DNA of 15,697 nucleotides from Euryarchaeota archaeon UBA602 (lineage in GTDB: Archaea; Thermoplasmatota; Poseidoniia; Poseidoniales; Thalassarchaeaceae). Made by a program: the position numbers and the translations under genes. Within the stretch, counting starts at the first letter, position 1. Each line of letters opens with the position of its first letter. Where the stretch lies: the NCBI GenBank assembly GCA_002498455.1, contig DAHO01000030.1, forward strand, positions 1-15,697, given 5' to 3'. The notes under the pieces were generated by a model. That model saw only the letters and a list, made by a program, of their open reading frames with translations. It ran no database searches and was not told the DNA's origin. This document shows, in pieces, positions 13,442 to 15,697 of the stretch.

Positions 13442-15697
13442 ATGTCGGTAGAAGAAGAGGCCTGTATTATCGCAGCCTCTTACCAAGGTTCAGGTTCACG
13501 GACCGTGGTTGAACTCTGGCTTCGCGCACGCGAGGGCCACTCAACACTTCTCTTGGTACATGGGCTACGTCCCTTCTTTGAAATCGCTCTACCGGGCAAG
13601 ACCAATGGCTTACCGGATGACCTGGATGAGAGGTTGTCCATCGTCAGAGAAGTCAAGGATGTGATGCGAATTCATAATCCAGTCGAAAAGTGGACAGACT
13701 TAGGATCGAAATTACACTGGAGAGTTGAAGTCAGACAACCGTACAATGTTCCGAAAATACGAGATACAGTCAAGGCATTGGGGTGGGAGGTCAGTAGTGC
13801 CGATATTGTGTTCCCTCAACGTTTGCTCCTTGATTTGGATTTAGGGCCCCACATTGCTTGGTCGGGTGAACTGTTGCCGAAAGACGGAGATATGATTCGA
13901 GATGCAGGTGGGCGGGGATTGTATCCGACCGATCAGGTTGCTCGATGTCACATTGATGACTTGCAAACAATTGATGCATTTGCCGCACCGTTCATCACCT
14001 TCTCATTTGACTTGGAAACCAGTGTTGAATCTGGTAAAATTCTGTGTGCAGCTGCGGTAGTCGAGCAGTTTGGGAAATCAGAGACCCATACTTTTCGAGG
14101 TGATGAACGCGAGATGTTGGAAGGACTGACTCGATTGGTCCGTGATTCAGACCCTGATATCATTACAGGATACAACATTGACAACTTCGATTTACCGAAA
14201 ATCAAGGAGCGCATGGAAGCTCTGGAAGATCGCAAAGATCGACTGACTAGAGCCATTCTTGCAGGATGGGGGCGTGTACCTGCAACCGAGGAAGCGTGTA
14301 AAGGCGGTGGGATGCGTGGTGCACCAATTGTACCCAACCGGCAACAGAACCGTCGATGGACCTTGACAGGTCGATGTGTGATGGATGCTTGGTGGGAGGC
14401 CCGTATGACACTAAGACCCAAGCGTGAAACCCTGAAGTTTGTCTCCGAATTGTTGTTCCCTGAACGCGAAGAGTTGCGCAAGATGGATGTCGATGCCAGC
14501 CGCATGGATGAGGAATGGGCATCCCGTCCCGACGTGGTATTGGAATACTGTGCACAAGACGCACTACTACCGATTGAGATTCTCGATGCGATTTCTGCTA
14601 CCGCACGCAAGGAAGCACTCGCTGCAGTTGGCAAGGTTCCTTTGGAAACAGCCATCATTGGTACAACAAGTCAGTGGCTAGACAGCCTCGTGATTCGCCT
14701 TGCAGATCGAGAAAATATCGCAGTACCCATGACTCGTCGTGGTGGGAAATCTGATGCGATTACGGGTGGATATGTCCACGACATCGAAGGTGGTCGCTAT
14801 CCATGGGTCGCCGTTCTGGATTTCAAATCCATGTATCCATCCATCATGATCTCAAACAACATCTGTCACACGACACGTGTCGATACGTCAGATGATTCGA
14901 GTGAAGTGAATCAATCACCGAGCGGAACCAAGTTCCTGAAGAAGAGCGTGAGAGAAGGCTTGGTTCCTCGATTGCTCGAAGATTTGATGGCTCAACGGGA
15001 TGAACACAAGGCTCTAATGAAATCTGCCGATGATGAACCGACTCGATTGTTCCATGACCAAATGCAATCCGCCGTGAAAATTCTAATGAACACATTCTAC
15101 GGAGTCTTCGCCTCAGCATTTTATCGATTCACACATCCTGATATTGGCTCTGCCATTACGGCTTGGGCCCGATCAAATATCAAGAAAATCATTCATGCCC
15201 TAGACCAAGAGGGTCATCCCGTCGTTTATTCAGATACCGATTCGGTATTTGTTTCAGCACCTGAAGAGGGCAAGGATTCCTTGGTGAAATTTGGTCATGA
15301 ACTGGCCGGGCGATTTACCAAGGAGGGGGCAGAACTTGAGTTCGAAAAGGGCCTGTCGGTATTCTTCAGTCATGGTGCCAAGAAACGATATGTCGGACGG
15401 GTGGTTTGGCCGGAGGAGGATTTGCTCATTCGTGGATACGAGGTTCGTCGAACCGATTCCTTCGATTTGCTGAACAACACCATGATGGGTACTTTTGAGC
15501 GCATTCTTGATGGGGATGAAAAAGGAGCTGTAAATCATGTTCTCGGTCTTATCAAAGCGGTCAAAGCAGGTGAAGTCGAAGTGTCAGACCTGATTATCAG
15601 TCGTTCTTGCAAAGGCAAGGTACTCAAAGATGGCACCGTTGATTTCACCGCGGTGTATGACAATCCAGACGGTTTGCCTTACGTCCAGGCTGCGCGC
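13442..15697 (+). CDS. polB: Family B DNA polymerase, N-terminal 752 codons (cut by window edge)
   Basis: This is a replicative-type family B DNA polymerase with proofreading exonuclease. Exo I is SFDLETS (Asp190, Glu192), Exo II is YNIDNFD (Asn245, Asp250) and Exo III is YCAQD (Tyr369, Asp373), so proofreading should be active. Polymerase motif A is LDFKSMYPSI (Asp460), motif B is KILMNTFYG (546-554), motif C is YSDTDS (Asp598, Asp600), and the KKRY motif of the palm/thumb is at 647-650. No intein interrupts motifs A, B or C, which are common intein sites in archaeal polB. The thumb domain and C-terminus, including any PCNA-binding peptide, lie outside the window. ATG 13442 starts MSVEEEACIIAASYQG. 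An AT-rich element at about 13384-13390 or GTATACA at 13401-13407 could be the TATA box. The gene is divergent from ilvE. Confidence 0.96.
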   Translation, partial: MSVEEEACIIAASYQGSGSRTVVELWLRAREGHSTLLLVHGLRPFFEIALPGKTNGLPDDLDERLSIVREVKDVMRIHNPVEKWTDLGSKLHWRVEVRQPYNVPKIRDTVKALGWEVSSADIVFPQRLLLDLDLGPHIAWSGELLPKDGDMIRDAGGRGLYPTDQVARCHIDDLQTIDAFAAPFITFSFDLETSVESGKILCAAAVVEQFGKSETHTFRGDEREMLEGLTRLVRDSDPDIITGYNIDNFDLPKIKERMEALEDRKDRLTRAILAGWGRVPATEEACKGGGMRGAPIVPNRQQNRRWTLTGRCVMDAWWEARMTLRPKRETLKFVSELLFPEREELRKMDVDASRMDEEWASRPDVVLEYCAQDALLPIEILDAISATARKEALAAVGKVPLETAIIGTTSQWLDSLVIRLADRENIAVPMTRRGGKSDAITGGYVHDIEGGRYPWVAVLDFKSMYPSIMISNNICHTTRVDTSDDSSEVNQSPSGTKFLKKSVREGLVPRLLEDLMAQRDEHKALMKSADDEPTRLFHDQMQSAVKILMNTFYGVFASAFYRFTHPDIGSAITAWARSNIKKIIHALDQEGHPVVYSDTDSVFVSAPEEGKDSLVKFGHELAGRFTKEGAELEFEKGLSVFFSHGAKKRYVGRVVWPEEDLLIRGYEVRRTDSFDLLNNTMMGTFERILDGDEKGAVNHVLGLIKAVKAGEVEVSDLIISRSCKGKVLKDGTVDFTAVYDNPDGLPYVQAAR

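Noticed and set aside
13948..14658. 236-residue minus-strand open frame inside the polymerase gene
   Set aside because: It is antisense to the conserved exonuclease region; its translation is Ser/Arg-rich low complexity with no family resemblance.
15020..15260. Possible intein at polymerase motifs B or C
   Set aside because: Motif B (NTFYG) and motif C (YSDTDS) are continuous with normal spacing, and no intein splice or endonuclease motifs are seen.
1..15697. tRNA, rRNA, CRISPR array, insertion sequence or integration site
   Set aside because: No cloverleaf-like T-arm and CCA-adjacent pattern, no regularly spaced repeats, no transposase or integrase reading frame was found on either strand by eye.

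Overview
The window looks like a compact chromosomal segment of a planktonic euryarchaeon, most likely Marine Group II (Poseidoniales) or a close relative. The support is the combination of archaeal-only information-processing genes (ribosomal protein S8e, SRP19, a family B DNA polymerase with all exonuclease and polymerase motifs, an MCT-1/Tma20-like PUA protein) with bacterial- or eukaryote-like genes (RimK, cold-shock protein, bleomycin-hydrolase-type peptidase, glutathione S-transferase, plant/animal-type branched-chain aminotransferase). The lineage is an inference from gene content, not from a search. Coding density is very high: no gap exceeds about 125 bases, two convergent pairs abut with no spacer, and one convergent pair overlaps.

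Layout. Bases 1-960 (minus) hold a RimK-like ATP-grasp ligase cut by the window edge. A GC-rich divergent region with a perfect 20-bp palindrome separates it from a plus-strand block. That block is a two-pass membrane protein with a Pro/Gly repeat (1069-2241), a SAP-domain single-pass membrane protein (2321-4366), a ParA/Soj ATPase (4450-5379), a small protein opening with a ParB-type ParA-activating peptide (5385-5798), and an HSL-family alpha/beta hydrolase (5803-6711). A minus-strand pair follows: a secreted or anchored protein and a C1B cysteine aminopeptidase. Next come a plus-strand cold-shock protein, a minus-strand PUA protein, a plus-strand fumarylacetoacetate-hydrolase-family protein and a minus-strand double-ACT protein. 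Then come S8e and SRP19 (plus), a minus-strand pair of branched-chain aminotransferase and glutathione S-transferase-like protein, and finally the 752 N-terminal codons of family B DNA polymerase running off the right edge.

The most interesting part is 2321-5798. It encodes a protein with a putative DNA-binding SAP domain tethered to the membrane, a ParA ATPase, and a 137-residue partner that has only the ParB N-terminal ParA-stimulating motif (KRGLARGLDDLL) and no recognisable ParB nuclease or helix-turn-helix domain. A ten-base palindrome lies in the parA promoter gap. Together these could form an unconventional, ParB-less partition or positioning system. The protein features are visible in the sequence; the system is an inference.

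Smaller signals worth checking are a hairpin sequestering the annotated ATG of the SAP gene, mutually exclusive GGGAAG/CTTCCC pairings in the S8e leader, and a tandem pair of GGTTNTCAAC elements between the aminotransferase and the polymerase. No tRNA, rRNA, CRISPR array, insertion sequence or intein was recognised.
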